A DNA stretch of 64,000 nt from assembly GCA_032191485.1 (NCBI GenBank), contig JAVDOI010000010.1, forward strand, positions 2,420,197-2,484,196, in the 5' to 3' direction. Of this stretch, positions 1 through 12,100 are shown piece after piece; positions within the stretch are counted from its first letter, which is position 1; each line of letters opens with the position of its first letter. The translations under genes and the position numbers were made by a program. This DNA is from Leptoclinus maculatus (taxonomy: Eukaryota; Chordata; Actinopteri; Perciformes; Stichaeidae). The notes beneath the pieces were generated by a model. That model did not search any database, was not told the origin of the DNA, and saw only the letters and a program-made list of their open reading frames with translations.

Positions 1-554
1 CAGTGCTATTAGCGATGCTGATGACAGATGGTTTCTTTGTCTCTATTCAGATTTATTTTCACAGCTGTCAAGAGAAAAAACACACTGAGTACATCATTAT
101 ACCCAGTACGAATAGCCTGAAATGAAACAACCCCTGACATGACGGTCAAACTGCTTTGCTGTGCTGAAAACTATAGAATATGTTGGAAAAGTGTAACCGA
201 GATGTGGATCAAAGCAGACATGGACTTGGGTCTCTGAAAGCGTGCCCTCGCTCCCCATTCGCTCATACACAATCATGGCCTAATGGCATCCATTAACATA
301 ATTGCCAACATAACTAGTGTTCCATGTCTGAGAGCCATTCCCCAACTACACGGAAAAAAGAAAAGGGAAAGAAAGATGAGAAGAGACGAAATTGAGCCAA
401 ACATGGACCATCCCTAAAAACACATCGTGGGTGTTCAAGCTGGATCCCCCCTCCCCACACACCCCCCCACCCTCCTCACCCGCTTTTCAAAGCTACAGCG
501 CTTTGTGGAGACCCCCTGGGAAGGCTCTGGCATCTCAAGGAATGTGATGCCAGA

Positions 555-558
<4 letters not shown>

Positions 559-592
<34 letters not shown>
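559..592. repeat. (GT)n microsatellite
   Basis: 34 bp of GT. Confidence 0.95.
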
Positions 593-594
<2 letters not shown>

Positions 595-723
595 ACATGT
601 TTGTATGCAGCACAGATAGCGGGGTGGAAGAGCAGAGCTTCCTTCACATGTTGGTAGCTGCCTCGGCGCTCAAAGATTGGGCCCCGACACACGCTTCACA
701 CCAAACACAACCTGCCAGGCGAA

Positions 724-870
724 ATGAAATTCCCATTATTTTTAATTAATCCCTAATTAAAATATATTACTCCACAGATTCCACAAATCTCTCTTAATAT
801 GCAAATGTGGCCAATTCAAGGATATTTACATATCATTAATTAAGGCAGGCACATTCTCTTAGTCTAATGA
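724..870. promoter_or_regulatory. Candidate conserved non-coding element in pbx1 intron 2
   Basis: This AT-rich unique block has TTAATTAA (742-749), CTAATTAA (753-760), an exact octamer ATGCAAAT (799-806) and ATTAATTAA (836-843). The motif density resembles vertebrate developmental enhancers bound by homeodomain and POU factors. Conservation cannot be tested from one sequence. Confidence 0.35.
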
Positions 871-1562
871 GCTGTGGCCCGGGTCTGCCAAGGAAAACTA
901 AACGCTGGGCTCGGGAGTGAGTAAGCACAGCCACGGGGGGATGTCGGCTCTCTGTTGAGTCAGGACTATCAAGCGTTAGCGCCGGGGTGAAGTAGACAAC
1001 AACAACTCTGCTAGGCTCACAGAAATCCACCCTGAAACACTTTAGCATCGTTAAAAAACTGCTACCGGCGACGTAGCTCGCGTCTTTCGCGCCTATTTTG
1101 GGCCGACCGGTGTGTGTTTTTCTCATTCCTGAGGATCACCAACCAAAAGAGGATGTGACCTCACGCAGAGGTGTTTCCAAGCAGAGCTGCAAAGGAGTCT
1201 GATATGTTATCACTGTCACTAGCACTATCACTCTGCAATACCACCGACATTACATGTGGTGAGTTCATGCCCTCCCTTCTGGAGACTGTCTGAAGGAGTT
1301 TACGTGGACAAAAGGAAGCCATGAGCTCAAACAAATGCAGACGAGGTAAGCTAAGGTTACGCTCTTAATATCCACGTTCTCCTTTTATGGTTTTTACACA
1401 CTATCTTATCAAATTGAAATAGTAATTGTCATCTTTGGAAACTTTGGGATCGCCACCCGGCTAAATTACAAAAGGACTGATAGTGGTAGAGGTACTGTTC
1501 TGAGGTATTTCTACATCACACAAGTATTTAAATGTTATAATAATTAATATTTATATCCAGAT

Positions 1563-1660
1563 CAGTGGTTCCCAACCCCGGGGTGGGTTCGCCTCCAGTG
1601 GGTCAAAAGATAACTCTTTTGGGATTTGAAAGCTACATAAATTTATATCATTTTTTCCGC
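1563..1660 (+). repeat. Degenerate teleost interspersed repeat (GTGGTTCCCAACCCC-type end)
   Basis: GTGGTTCCCAACCCCGGGGTG, followed by a purine-rich GTGGGTCAAAAGATAA stretch, matches by memory the end of a common teleost non-autonomous DNA element (consensus like GTGGTTCCCAACCTTGGGGT). The remainder is diverged. Confidence 0.5.
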
Positions 1661-1984
1661 TCCTTTACTCATTTCTTTTTTTACGAGATATTGGATAGTT
1701 CTACCTTTATTGGTTGCCAACAACATGTGCCAACGCGTTTCAGAGACACTCGTGCGTTATTTCAAGGGTTACAAGCCAAAAAAGGCCGTCAACAAATGCA
1801 GCATAATAAACTCCCCACCAGCATATAGAATGAACACAATGAGCTCCAACTCAACCAGCTGCAACATTAACATGCTTCTAACATATTAATTCATCAGTAA
1901 TAATAATCCAATAAATTATATATTGCAATTTAACTACATGTAACAGGGTTTATTATACTTGCCATTCATTACATGCATTGTGCT

Positions 1985-2110
1985 GAAAAAAAAACCTTGT
2001 TTTACTTCAAAATTTGAATGCAATACTTTTACTTGTAATTGAGTACTTTCACATTGCAGCATTGGTACTTTTGCTGATGTAAAGGAGCTGAGCACTACTT
2101 CAACGACTGC
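1985..2110 (+). mobile_element. Terminal part of a teleost non-autonomous DNA transposon (CAGTGGTGGAAGTA family)
   Basis: The text resembling AATACTTTTACTTGTAA ... GAGTACTTTCACATTGCAG ... GGTACTTTTGCTGATGTAAAGGA matches the 3' end of a very common fish repeat whose termini read CAGTGGTGGAA. Other pieces of the family occur at 22939-23165 and 50664-50714. Confidence 0.65.
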
Positions 2111-3419
2111 ATATCAATGATACTGTATGTAACAGAGTGAAAGTACCCGATGGTGAATTCCTCCTTTAACTGTATTTTCAGTGTGCATCACTGTACGAGT
2201 AACCTTTTTATTAACTGCAGCACCAGCTTCCTAATTACTTTGTGGAATGCATCCGACCATTTTTTGCAGAGCTGTTCGTGGAAACTATTCGTGGATATCA
2301 TGTTGTATTAGGTGATTTGAAGGAGAGTAAGGAAATGGAGTGGGGTGAGCCATACCTTGTCCATCTCCTTGTTCGCCCCTTTTCCAGCTGCTCTAATTTG
2401 ACACCTTGAGCATTGGAGGGGGGGGGGTAGGGTTAACTAGGTGGGGGAGTGCAAAGACACAGCGGAATTCATTAAGAATAGCAAACCCCTCTCTCCCTTC
2501 AACCTCCCTCCAACGCTAATGACATCAGAGGTTAGCAGGAGCGAGAGGAGGAGAGACAGAGGTAGAAAGCACAGAGACGGAGGGGAGATGCATGAAATTG
2601 GAAATATTTAAAATAACTGTATTTTCAAGGGAGGCAAGTGAAAAGTGGCGAGGTGCATTGAAAGAAAACACAGAGGGCGTGTTTGCTCGGTTTGGTCCGA
2701 GTGTATTTCTGCATCCTTTTAACATTCACACGAATTGAAAGAGGTTTCAAAAACTGCTATTTTGCCTCTGACAGTCCTAATGCACTATGATGACATACCA
2801 ACTACCGACTGCAGACCTTCGAAAAACCCATTTATGCCACACTTTGTAGGTTGGATGGAGTGCAATCAGAACTTTTTCAAAATTGTGATGACCACGTACT
2901 GGCACAGTAATCTGTGGCTGAGGAATTGGCTGGCTAATGGCAGTTTCACATCAGCCATCTATAGGGACCCTGCAGACAGGTAAAGTGGTAGTTGCAAGAT
3001 ATTGAAATGGCCAGTGCCACCTGGGATGAAAGGCCTTTAAAAAAAGTATTAAGAACTTATTTCTTCTTCTTCTCGAAGGAACAGCAGCACTGTGTGTAAG
3101 ATGAGCAGCTTTATCTTTGCAGTCACTTAAAACATCAAACACTTTGCTTCACAGCAACTCTGAAGATGCTGCTTGACTTTAGACCTGAAGGGGAAATCAT
3201 TGATGTGCAAGATAAAAAAAAATATATATAAAGTTTCTAAGCCGAAATGAAATCTTGGTGTCCCGAGACCTTTCAAATGCTCATTTCCATTTATCTGCCG
3301 GTGACATTTTTCATGACGTACTCTCTGGCAAACTATCTGACTCATAAATCCAATTCAAGCCTATTACTGAATAACTTTTAAAGTTATCCTTCATTAATGT
3401 TAATGGCTTTTTTTAGGGG

Positions 3420-3985
3420 AGGCCAGTGGTGGTTAGGACTACATGGCTGCTTTCCCAAAGCTTGTTTAACAGGCTTCGGACAGAGATGGATGCTTCCTGC
3501 AGTCCGATAGGCTCTCTGAGCCATCTATCACCCGGAGGACCCACCCACAGAGCTGGCGTTCCATAACAAAGGGCAGGCAGGAAAGCTCCTGATTGACAGC
3601 TTTATGTGTGTGGTGGCTGGTGAGACAGCAGAGAGGAGACGCGGTATCTGTTTCTGGCCTCGGTGCTGGCTCTCTTTCTGAAAATGAGTTGTGAAGAACA
3701 GAACAAAATAATGAGTGAGCAGGGGAATCGATCAATGTGCCGACACATGAGATAAATGGGAGAATCAAAGCGCGCGCAAAACAAAACACCCCTGCTGCTG
3801 AGTAGGTACAAAACTAATCAGGCAAATGAAGCTGCCCGAGCAACGTAAACTGTGAATGGGGAGCAGTGTTAAGGCATAAACAGTTATTATCATAAAGATT
3901 ATTACCCTTTACACCTCAAGACTCGCTAATTAGCGCAATAAACAGCCTAAATTCTGAAATATATGGCCGCAATAAAAAACCCCGC
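3420..3985. promoter_or_regulatory. Candidate enhancer block in pbx1 intron 2 with PBX:MEIS and HOX/CDX-type motifs
   Basis: This unique stretch has an exact TGATTGACAG (3590-3599), the PBX:MEIS/PREP composite. It also has a 12-bp palindrome CGCTAATTAGCG (3924-3935) and two GCAATAAA motifs (3935-3942, 3969-3976) of the CDX/posterior HOX type. The regulatory role is inference. Confidence 0.4.
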
Positions 3986-4178
3986 CGCAACATGTAAATA
4001 CAGATACTGCACGCACAAAGACACAGATAAAGGGATAACACACCGCTCTGCAGCCGCCACACTCCAGCTCAGAAGAAGATTTAAAATCTATAATAATGCA
4101 ACACATGTACGGGCATAAACTGCTTTGCTGCTGCCACAGCTGTAATCATTTTACGAGGGGCCACAGTTCCTCTCAGGG

Positions 4179-4181
<3 letters not shown>

Positions 4182-4222
<41 letters not shown>
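4182..4222. repeat. (TA)n microsatellite
   Basis: About 41 bp of uninterrupted TA. Confidence 0.95.
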
Positions 4223-4224
<2 letters not shown>

Positions 4225-5169
4225 TTGAAATGCAGACAAAAAGGAAGAAAGTGGGGGAGGATGTTTCAGAAGAGACACACTAAATTTGGACAGTAAGTAG
4301 TATCACCCCGTTGGCGCGGTACACCGAACATTCGCAACGCCCCATTTAACCGCACACGGCGCTTCCCTCTACTGCCTTCATTTGCATACTTCAGCGGGGC
4401 CCTGACGGATGAAGACGGATGGGGCAAAATCAGCCTCACTGAAACAACTGTTTTATCAAGGTTAAACTATCCAAGAAGCTCTTAACCCCCGCGCCTTTAT
4501 CACACTACAGCTCTCCCAATATCAATCTATCAATATGATCTTATCGGCAGGGAGGGGGCTTAAGACGCTCTTCATAAACTCAAGTAATAGGAACATAAAG
4601 GAATTTTATGTGTTTTAGGGGAGGAGAGAGCTAAACACGGTGCTGAAGGACATGTCCAATAAAAACAGGATACAAGGTGGTGCCAGCAAGCCAAATAAAA
4701 TATAATAGAAGAAGAAGGAAGAGCTGCTCGCCCAGGAGGCGTGAGAGAGGCATGTGCGGAGTCACGGGGGTCGCCGGTTCAGATCTCGTGAACGAATGGT
4801 GAGAAGCACGGATAAGAAGCACTAAAAGCCTCCGTCAACTGCAAGGCTCAACGTGAACTTGAGGTACTGACACAGACACTGCTCCAGTGAAAGGTGCCTT
4901 TTATGTAAAAGCTCAGAACTATACAGGGCATCTCCCGTTTATATCTATATCTATAGCAGGGTGTCCTAATAAATATAGATTCCAAAGAAAAACTGTGACA
5001 GGATAGCCCCTGATGTATACAAAGACTAAATATATATATGAACAAAGTTATTATTATTATTGTAATAATAATAATAATAAATATATATAATATAAAAATT
5101 GTGTGTGTGTGATATTTCCATGTCACACCTCTCACTTGCTTTTTTTATTCTCTGCGAGCTACTGTCTAT

Positions 5170-5171
<2 letters not shown>

Positions 5172-5241
<70 letters not shown>
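5172..5241. repeat. (AC)n microsatellite, 70 bp
   Basis: Uninterrupted AC. It follows an inverted TTA/TAA repeat at 5048-5080. Confidence 0.97.
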
Positions 5242-5242
<1 letters not shown>

Positions 5243-6974
5243 AATATAAAGTGTCTGGATTCACCAAAACAGCGTAAAACCAGAGACAAAAAGGAAAATA
5301 ATTGGACCATGCTTTGGGGAGGATTCCTGAATATTATTTAATCTTCATATAAGATGTTTCAGTTTATTTTGTAAATACCTAAAACATTTAACACTCGTAC
5401 AGCATGATCCCATTCTGGATGACACCAAACATCAAAAAATGGCCTTGAAAGTAAGACACAATGGCACCAAAGCCTTAGTTATTATAAACTTCACAGACGT
5501 CGCATGAATGTTTTTCAGGTGTTAATATTCAGCATTCAAGCTAAGTGCAGTGTAAGCAATTAGAAATGCATACTCATGATATTAATACACAAACTACAAT
5601 AGTTATACTTTCTCATTTCACGTTTTTTTGTTGTAACTAACACCAAATGCACATCCAGACCTTTTATGATACAATGTTGCTGGTATAATGAAACTATTAC
5701 ACAAAATGACTAATAGTTTATAACACACATCGGCACACATAAACCTACATGTACACACACACACACACACACACATCATGAGAGCAAACTACCTCCTGAC
5801 TTTTGATCTTTGAAGGGTAAAAACTCTGTTAAAAGTGGCTTGGTAATAAATGAACAGAAGTATATAATTTGCTGATTATGCTCAAGTAGAAAAAAGAAAA
5901 TGACAGCAATTAACATAATTTCAGTTGGAGTTAACTGTCCAGAACTAACACCGCCAAAGGCAAGCTGGCAGACAGAAGGCACAAAGGAAACCCACAGCTT
6001 TCAGTCTTTGCGTGGAGATACGGATATCTACAGTACAGGGAACCAGCGAGGCTGTATTATCAATCCTGATCGCTGTAAACTGGGAAAAACAGTAAACATA
6101 TTTTACCTTGTTTGACATCTGAATTAAGACCATAAACGTCAAGGTTTGGTTTGTTACCACACTGAAAAATAGTACAGTCTAGTAATGAGGCCTTTAATAT
6201 ATACATGAAGTAGATTTTCCACAATAACAAGTCAAAGCAGCTGTTGGTGGAGAAAATCAGCACCGTTTCTGAAGCAATTTCAGTTTAATGAGAGTTTTCA
6301 TGATGCAAGTTGTAATGACGTGAACTGATTCAAGGAAACAAGCAAAAATGATTTCTCACCCTAATGGCAGTTTTGACTCACTAATTGATTTTTTTTTTTT
6401 TTAACAGTGCATCGCTGCAGACAAAGCAAACAAGAAGTGTTTTGATCCACATGGTGAGTTTTGTGCTTCTTTTCTTTGTTTGGTGAATGCTGAGGGTTCC
6501 CTTTCTTGCCTGAACGAGCCGACACTACGTCAGATTTAAGGGCCCTCGTCTGCGTCTACTGAAAAAAACATTCTTTCCGGGGCCCGGGCAGCTAGGCCGA
6601 GTGCTGACCTCTGCTAACACTCGTGCTCTGGCTCTCACTGTGCTAAATGCTACCCGTGGTGTCCCATCTGCCCAGGGAAGTGATCCAAAAACTGCAGCAC
6701 CCCGTGTGTCTCTATGGGCCCCACGGAATTATCAGCAACAATCCCAGGAGACCGCCCGCCCGCCTGCCTATTTCTGCCCCTCCAACACACACATTCTGAC
6801 ACACGCACAGAAATAGTAGACACCAGACGCCACACTGAAGATTGCCAGCATGAGGCTGTTTGATTTTGCAGCCACAAAAACAACTCTTTATGTGGCTAAA
6901 TTTATCATCGCTCTCCGCCACAGTATTTGTGTCTTTCTCTACAGTTTCAAAATCTCTTCTCTCTTTTTCTCTTC

Positions 6975-6976
<2 letters not shown>

Positions 6977-7022
<46 letters not shown>
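6977..7022. repeat. (GT)n microsatellite
   Basis: 46 bp of GT. Confidence 0.95.
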
Positions 7023-7023
<1 letters not shown>

Positions 7024-7212
7024 TGCATTGTTCTTTGTCTGCGCCTTTCCTTCCACTCAAGGTGCCGAGGTTACCAAGGCTCATCTGTGGCCCCTTTGTC
7101 TCTCACGGCAACAGCAAGGTTTATTAACATAAATTAGAATAGCTCACCGAGAGAGTACCTTGTCGCTATGCGTTACCCACGGCAACCTCTCCTCCACGCT
7201 CAATCCACCTGA

Positions 7213-7259
7213 GTGTGTGTGTGTGTGTGCGCGCGTGTGTTTGTGTGTGAAATAAAGAA

Positions 7260-7301
<42 letters not shown>
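7213..7301. repeat. (GT)n then (GA)n compound repeat
   Basis: GT/GC repeats at 7213-7249 and GA repeats at 7259-7301. Confidence 0.93.
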
Positions 7302-7302
<1 letters not shown>

Positions 7303-7839
7303 ACTCCCCTGCATCTAAATGTGAAACTACTTTGAAACGAGGGAGACACATCCACACCCATCTCTCCTCTGTCCTGATTAAAATAAATGATGCTATCTCC
7401 ACTGCATGACTCACTACACCATGGCATTACTATCAGTAATTGAAACATCCAATCACTACTGAGCCATCAGCCTCACTGCTCTTCCCCATCTGACTTTGTG
7501 GCACCTGATTGAACACCCCACTGTATGGGAAGTAATACGGGATACGCCGACGAGTTCGTATGAAGAAATGCCGAAGAGGGGAGCAGGAACACTGCATCAA
7601 CGGGGGTGCAATTCAGGCGTTTGTTTTGTTTTTGCATGATATATAGTATGTGTCCGAATGGGAATGCGTAGTGTATACGGGATGTATAGAAATGTGCATG
7701 CGTGTTAGTGTGTTAGTGTGTGTGTGTGTGTGTGTGCCCCACTCGACATCCTAAGCAGATATCCAGGGAGAGTCGGGTAGCCTCATTGATTGGTGTTGAT
7801 TCCATCTGGGCAGCGAGCAGCGACTGACAGTGGATCTAA

Positions 7840-7945
7840 GCCGCTTCGAAAGGCAACCATTAATCTTGGCCCTGTTTAAGCAGCATGTATTAATTTATGT
7901 CATTTTTACTAAGTCAGCCAGGGAAGAGCGCTTGCCATTTTACAT
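7840..7945. promoter_or_regulatory. Candidate conserved non-coding element in pbx1 intron 2
   Basis: This is a unique, repeat-free stretch around ACCATTAATCTTGG and GTATTAATTTATG with TAAT cores. It ends just before a GGAA/poly(G) tract at 7965-7997. The only support is compositional and motif-based. Confidence 0.25.
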
Positions 7946-7978
7946 TTGACTGTTCATCGAAGTCAGGGAAGGAAGGAA

Positions 7979-7997
7979 GGGGGGGGGGGGGGGGGGG
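7979..7997. repeat. Poly(dG) tract, 19 nt
   Basis: Run of 19 G after (GGAA)n. A further G16 run lies at 8166-8181. Confidence 0.95.
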
Positions 7998-9035
7998 TCC
8001 TTTTATACAACCCCAGCATGCTGCCAACACGCCACTTACATCGTAGTGGCAGGGTGCCAGAGAAATCAGATCCCCCACACCTCAAATTAAAGGTTATCAA
8101 CTGCCAGGGCAGCCACCCCGATCACAGCACCCAAGAAAATCTGAACGTATGGGTTACAAACAGAAGGGGGGGGGGGGGGGGACAAATGTGACATGGTGTG
8201 CATGTAACCAAATACTTTTAATACTATGAAATGTGAAAAACTAAACTGTGCAATTCAGAGGTTTTGGAGTAGCCTACACAGTTGGAGCCCCATGAACATA
8301 TCAGTAATAAGATCTGCAGGTGTTTCAACGCCAACAATATGAGGATATATACGCGTCCACCGGTCCTACTGCGTGAGGCAATTCCACCAGACTGGAAAAT
8401 CCAATCATATCCAAACAGCACCAATAAGAAAAACAATGGCTGAGGCAATTGCAACTGCAATAATGTCACCAGAGCTGTTTTGTAGACACTAAAAGCTGCT
8501 CCAGAGACAAACATCTGATAAAAAAGAAACTCCACTCCGCCATAGAGCAAATTTCCCCTCTAAAGCAATTTTATATTCGATAAGTGGGAAGGCATTCTTA
8601 GTGTAATGGATCTGAATATGATCTCTGTCAGAAAACTAAGAACACAGCCTTGTATAAAAGCTCTGTTTGTAGAATGGCCAGTTACTGCTGCAGCTGATAA
8701 CCAGATTGAGAAGTGCAGGAAACAAACTACAGATAGAGATGCGATGCATTCATATTCTGCTGAATAGGTGAACTGATGAACCTGTTCCCCTTGTCCTGAA
8801 TGCTGTTTCCATGAATGTGAAAAAATGTACGTGGAGGGAAAGATTGTTATCTGATACATTTAAAAAAAGGACATGGACACACACTAACGTGCATGCGTGT
8901 AGACAGACACCACACAGGAATTCAAACTTTGATTTTTTTAATTTGTTTTAAAGGCTGAGAGAGGCAGAAAAGAGCTGCTTCAACTCCCCCCCCAAAAAAA
9001 GGGCAACAACAAACACACCTGGCGACCTAGCTATG

Positions 9036-9041
<6 letters not shown>

Positions 9042-9072
<31 letters not shown>
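9042..9072. repeat. (AC)n microsatellite
   Basis: 31 bp of AC. Confidence 0.93.
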
Positions 9073-9074
<2 letters not shown>

Positions 9075-9114
9075 GCACACACCTACGCACACATGCGCTC
9101 CTTTGCCATACGTT

Positions 9115-9290
9115 GACACGCAGAATATGACCATTCTACAGCCAGATCTGTTATCATGGCTAATTACAACTCCCACCTCAGATATACAGGGCTGTAATTA
9201 GCCTCTTAAAACATGATTAACATGTCTCAATTAAGCCAGTCAACATTTGCATAATATATTAGCTGTCGTAATTGCGAGTGAGGACAGGAA
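9115..9290. promoter_or_regulatory. Candidate conserved non-coding element in pbx1 intron 2
   Basis: It contains two TAATTA cores (9161-9166, 9195-9200), TGATTAACATG, TCAATTAAGCC and an inverse octamer ATTTGCAT (9245-9252) within about 100 bp of unique sequence. This is typical of developmental enhancers; conservation is untested. Confidence 0.35.
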
Positions 9291-10089
9291 ACAGCAAAAA
9301 TAAATAAATAAATACACACTGTAGCTCGTGAAGTGCGCTGATAATGTAGCGGATATAAATATAAATATAAATATAGAGGACGTGTCGGTCGGTAAAATGG
9401 AATTCAGTCTATTTTTGTTTGACATAACTCACTTTTAAAAAGCAAGGATGAACTCACAATCAGCACATCCCGGCTCAGACTACTTACTAAATATATATAT
9501 CGTGTTTATTATTATTCACTAAGAGGAACTGGTAAGTGGATGAATAGTTTCCTATAAAACTCGCAAATCAAAGCCCGGCAACATTTTCTCAGGAAAACTT
9601 CGCCACTCGTTTTGAAGTTATTTATTTCGAGCCATTTAAGAGAGAACAGACAGAGTCCTGTTCGGCCTTATTTCCGTGGAAACTAAAACATGGGGGTGGG
9701 GGTGGGGGGGGGGGGGGGGATAAACTGCTGCTTCGGCACTTCCAAGCCCGGGACAGATATACAGTCTCCCAGCTAGCGCGGGGAAACCAAGGACATAGCC
9801 ATTAGTTTCAGGACAGCGCCACATTGGAAACTAATGCCTCCATCTGTCACCGGAGATGAGAGGAGAGTAACAAAGAGCGGCAACACTAACCCCTGAACTC
9901 ATCATGGACAGCCATGTCAATTAAATACTGAAAAACAGCAGCACTGGGAGCCATAGTGACCAGTCTACCCACTGCTTCATGGGAGCTCAACTAGTACCTC
10001 CATCAACGCTTAACGTTAATGTTATAGGAAATACCATAAATAGTCATTTGACATTTTACCACCACGCACCTTTTCAGATATTTCAAGCC

Positions 10090-10385
10090 TAAGAATATTA
10101 ATCTGCAACTTAATTGATTCATAATTTTAGCCATTTTTTAAGCAAAATGCCAAACTTTTGTTGTTTCCAGCCACTCCGATGTGAGGATTTGTTGATTTCT
10201 TTCTGTTTTGTATTATTGTAAATTGAATATCTTTGGGTTTTGGGATGCCGGTCGGAACAAAACAAGAAAATTGAAGATGTCACTTTAGCCTCTTTTTTTT
10301 TTTGGACAAAAAGATTACTCATTTAATCAAGAAAGTAATCAGCAGACTAATCAATAAGGAAAGTAATTGTTAGTTGAAACACATC
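10090..10385 (-). mobile_element. Teleost interspersed repeat (family with CCAAAACCCAAAGATATTCA core), minus orientation
   Basis: Read on the minus strand it gives TTTCAACTAACAATTACTTT, then CCAAAACCCAAAGATATTCA and ATCCTCACATCGGAG. This matches by memory a widespread fish repeat whose start reads AGGGCTGCAACTAAC and contains many TTAATCGATTA-like words. Other copies are at 15850-15980 and 60978-61110. Confidence 0.7.
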
Positions 10386-10734
10386 AAACAACACAGCATT
10401 TTAAGGATAGTTATCAAAAAGAAAAACTTTTGCTTTGTGCTGATGATGAAAACTTGAAAGTGACTAGACCAACACATACTGTGAATAACTAAAATGTGTG
10501 TACATGTCTAATTAGCAGGGCGAGCTTTAGGAGGAGGGGGGGGGGGGGGGTGCTGCAGTTAGCGAGAGCTACTGATTCAGCAGGTCTACGGCTCCGATAA
10601 GTTCAACCGGTGTAATGCATTATCCGTCTGATCACATTAGTCATGCAGGAGCTCACCATCTGACCCGGGCCTGCATAGGGGTAATGTGAGGCTGCTGACA
10701 CGAAGTGGCCTGACGAAACAGTCCCAGGCCCGCA

Positions 10735-10787
10735 GAGAGAGAGAGAGGGAGAGAGAGAGGGAGAGAGAGGGAGGGAGGGAGAGAGAG
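10735..10787. repeat. GA-rich tract
   Basis: GAGAGAGG/GAGGGAGG purine repeat, about 53 bp. Confidence 0.9.
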
Positions 10788-12063
10788 TGTAGGCCTGAAA
10801 CCTGACACCCAGAAACACTGACTTGGTGTCTGGCTTCTTTTACTTAGTCAACCATACGTGCCAGCTTCCCTCGCTGTAATGGTTCCACACAAACAAAGAC
10901 ACTCTCCAAACTCTCTTCACAGGATGTGAAGCAAGCACAGGAAAACAAATTGTAAGTGCTTCTCAGGAACTGTAGAAACAATGATAATATTTTTTTTTTT
11001 TGTGTCGAGGGGCCCCGGTAGTCAGGGCAAACATGAAATACAACACTGGCGGGCCAAAAGGAACGTCTGTAAGTGGTAACACAAAACCTCCGCCGTTGGT
11101 TTTTTTCATAAGCCAGCATGCGAACCTGAGCTTGTTTAAGCTTGCTAAATACTCTCCTGCCGTGACACGGGCCCGACCCCGGCACAAATATACAGGGAGC
11201 GGGGCGGGGTGGGGTCATCAGTTAAGGCCTGCTCTGTCTGCTATTGGCATGCACTCCCCGCCTTGTTTGTCAGCTGCTCGCCAATGGACACCTCATTGCT
11301 GCAATGTCCCCATATTGCTGCTGTCAACACAAGCACGCCGACCGCTGCACCACGAAAGAGGTAGTACACGTAACGCACGCGAATAACTACATGCGACAAA
11401 TGATATATGATCCAAAAGAAATGTCTCCACTCTTCAGTAAAAGGTCGAGGGGAAGGGCCGGCCTCTAAAAAACCCGAAACCGCTGCGCTCGTCTCCTGCT
11501 CGCACTTGTTCTCAAAGACACTCTTTGCAACAATGTAGAAAAAAAAAAAAAAAAAAAAAAGCCTGGAGAAGCTGACTCTTTGTAAAGAATATGAAAAAGA
11601 CCTGACAAATTACAGGCTGTACCCCGCTCGCATACACTGCACTCAGCACATTTGGCTGTAAATGCCATGGTGAAGGTTTGAGTCATTTTCTCTGTCACTG
11701 CAGTGAAAGGATTTTTCAGTTTCGTCTGCACAAACCTCCTATGGGCGAAGATGAGCCGCAGCTCAGCTCTTCAAAACGCAGACGGGGAGGACACAGCGAG
11801 GCGGCCATTGAGGCTCCAATTCTCTCATGAATTGTTTGGGTTATTCTTAACTTTGAAATGCTTTTCTGTCTTCATCAAACAAACGTAGTTATTTAGGGCT
11901 TGCTGATTTGTGGTTCGGAGCATGTTTTTCAAATACACTTGGGAGTTTTAAATAAAACAAACAAAAAGCTGATTCAAAAGAAAAAAAAAGAGAGAGAGAA
12001 TATAAACTATGTTGAAATATGTTCACATCCAAACTTGGTCCTAATTTGCAGGCTGAGGGGGAG

Positions 12064-12064
<1 letters not shown>

Positions 12065-12098
<34 letters not shown>
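12065..12098. repeat. (CT)n microsatellite
   Basis: 34 bp of CT in pbx1 intron 2. Confidence 0.95.

Positions 12099-12100
<2 letters not shown>

Noticed and set aside
4731..4800. GGTTCAGATCTC, a possible Pol III B-box suggesting a tRNA-derived SINE
   Set aside because: No A-box at the right distance and no cloverleaf stems could be drawn.
5026..5341. His/Thr- and Cys/Val-rich ORFs at CA/GT tracts (also near 555, 6712-7132, 20019-20420, 50829-51082, 56221-56582)
   Set aside because: They exist only because dinucleotide repeats lack stops; no flanking coding signal is present.
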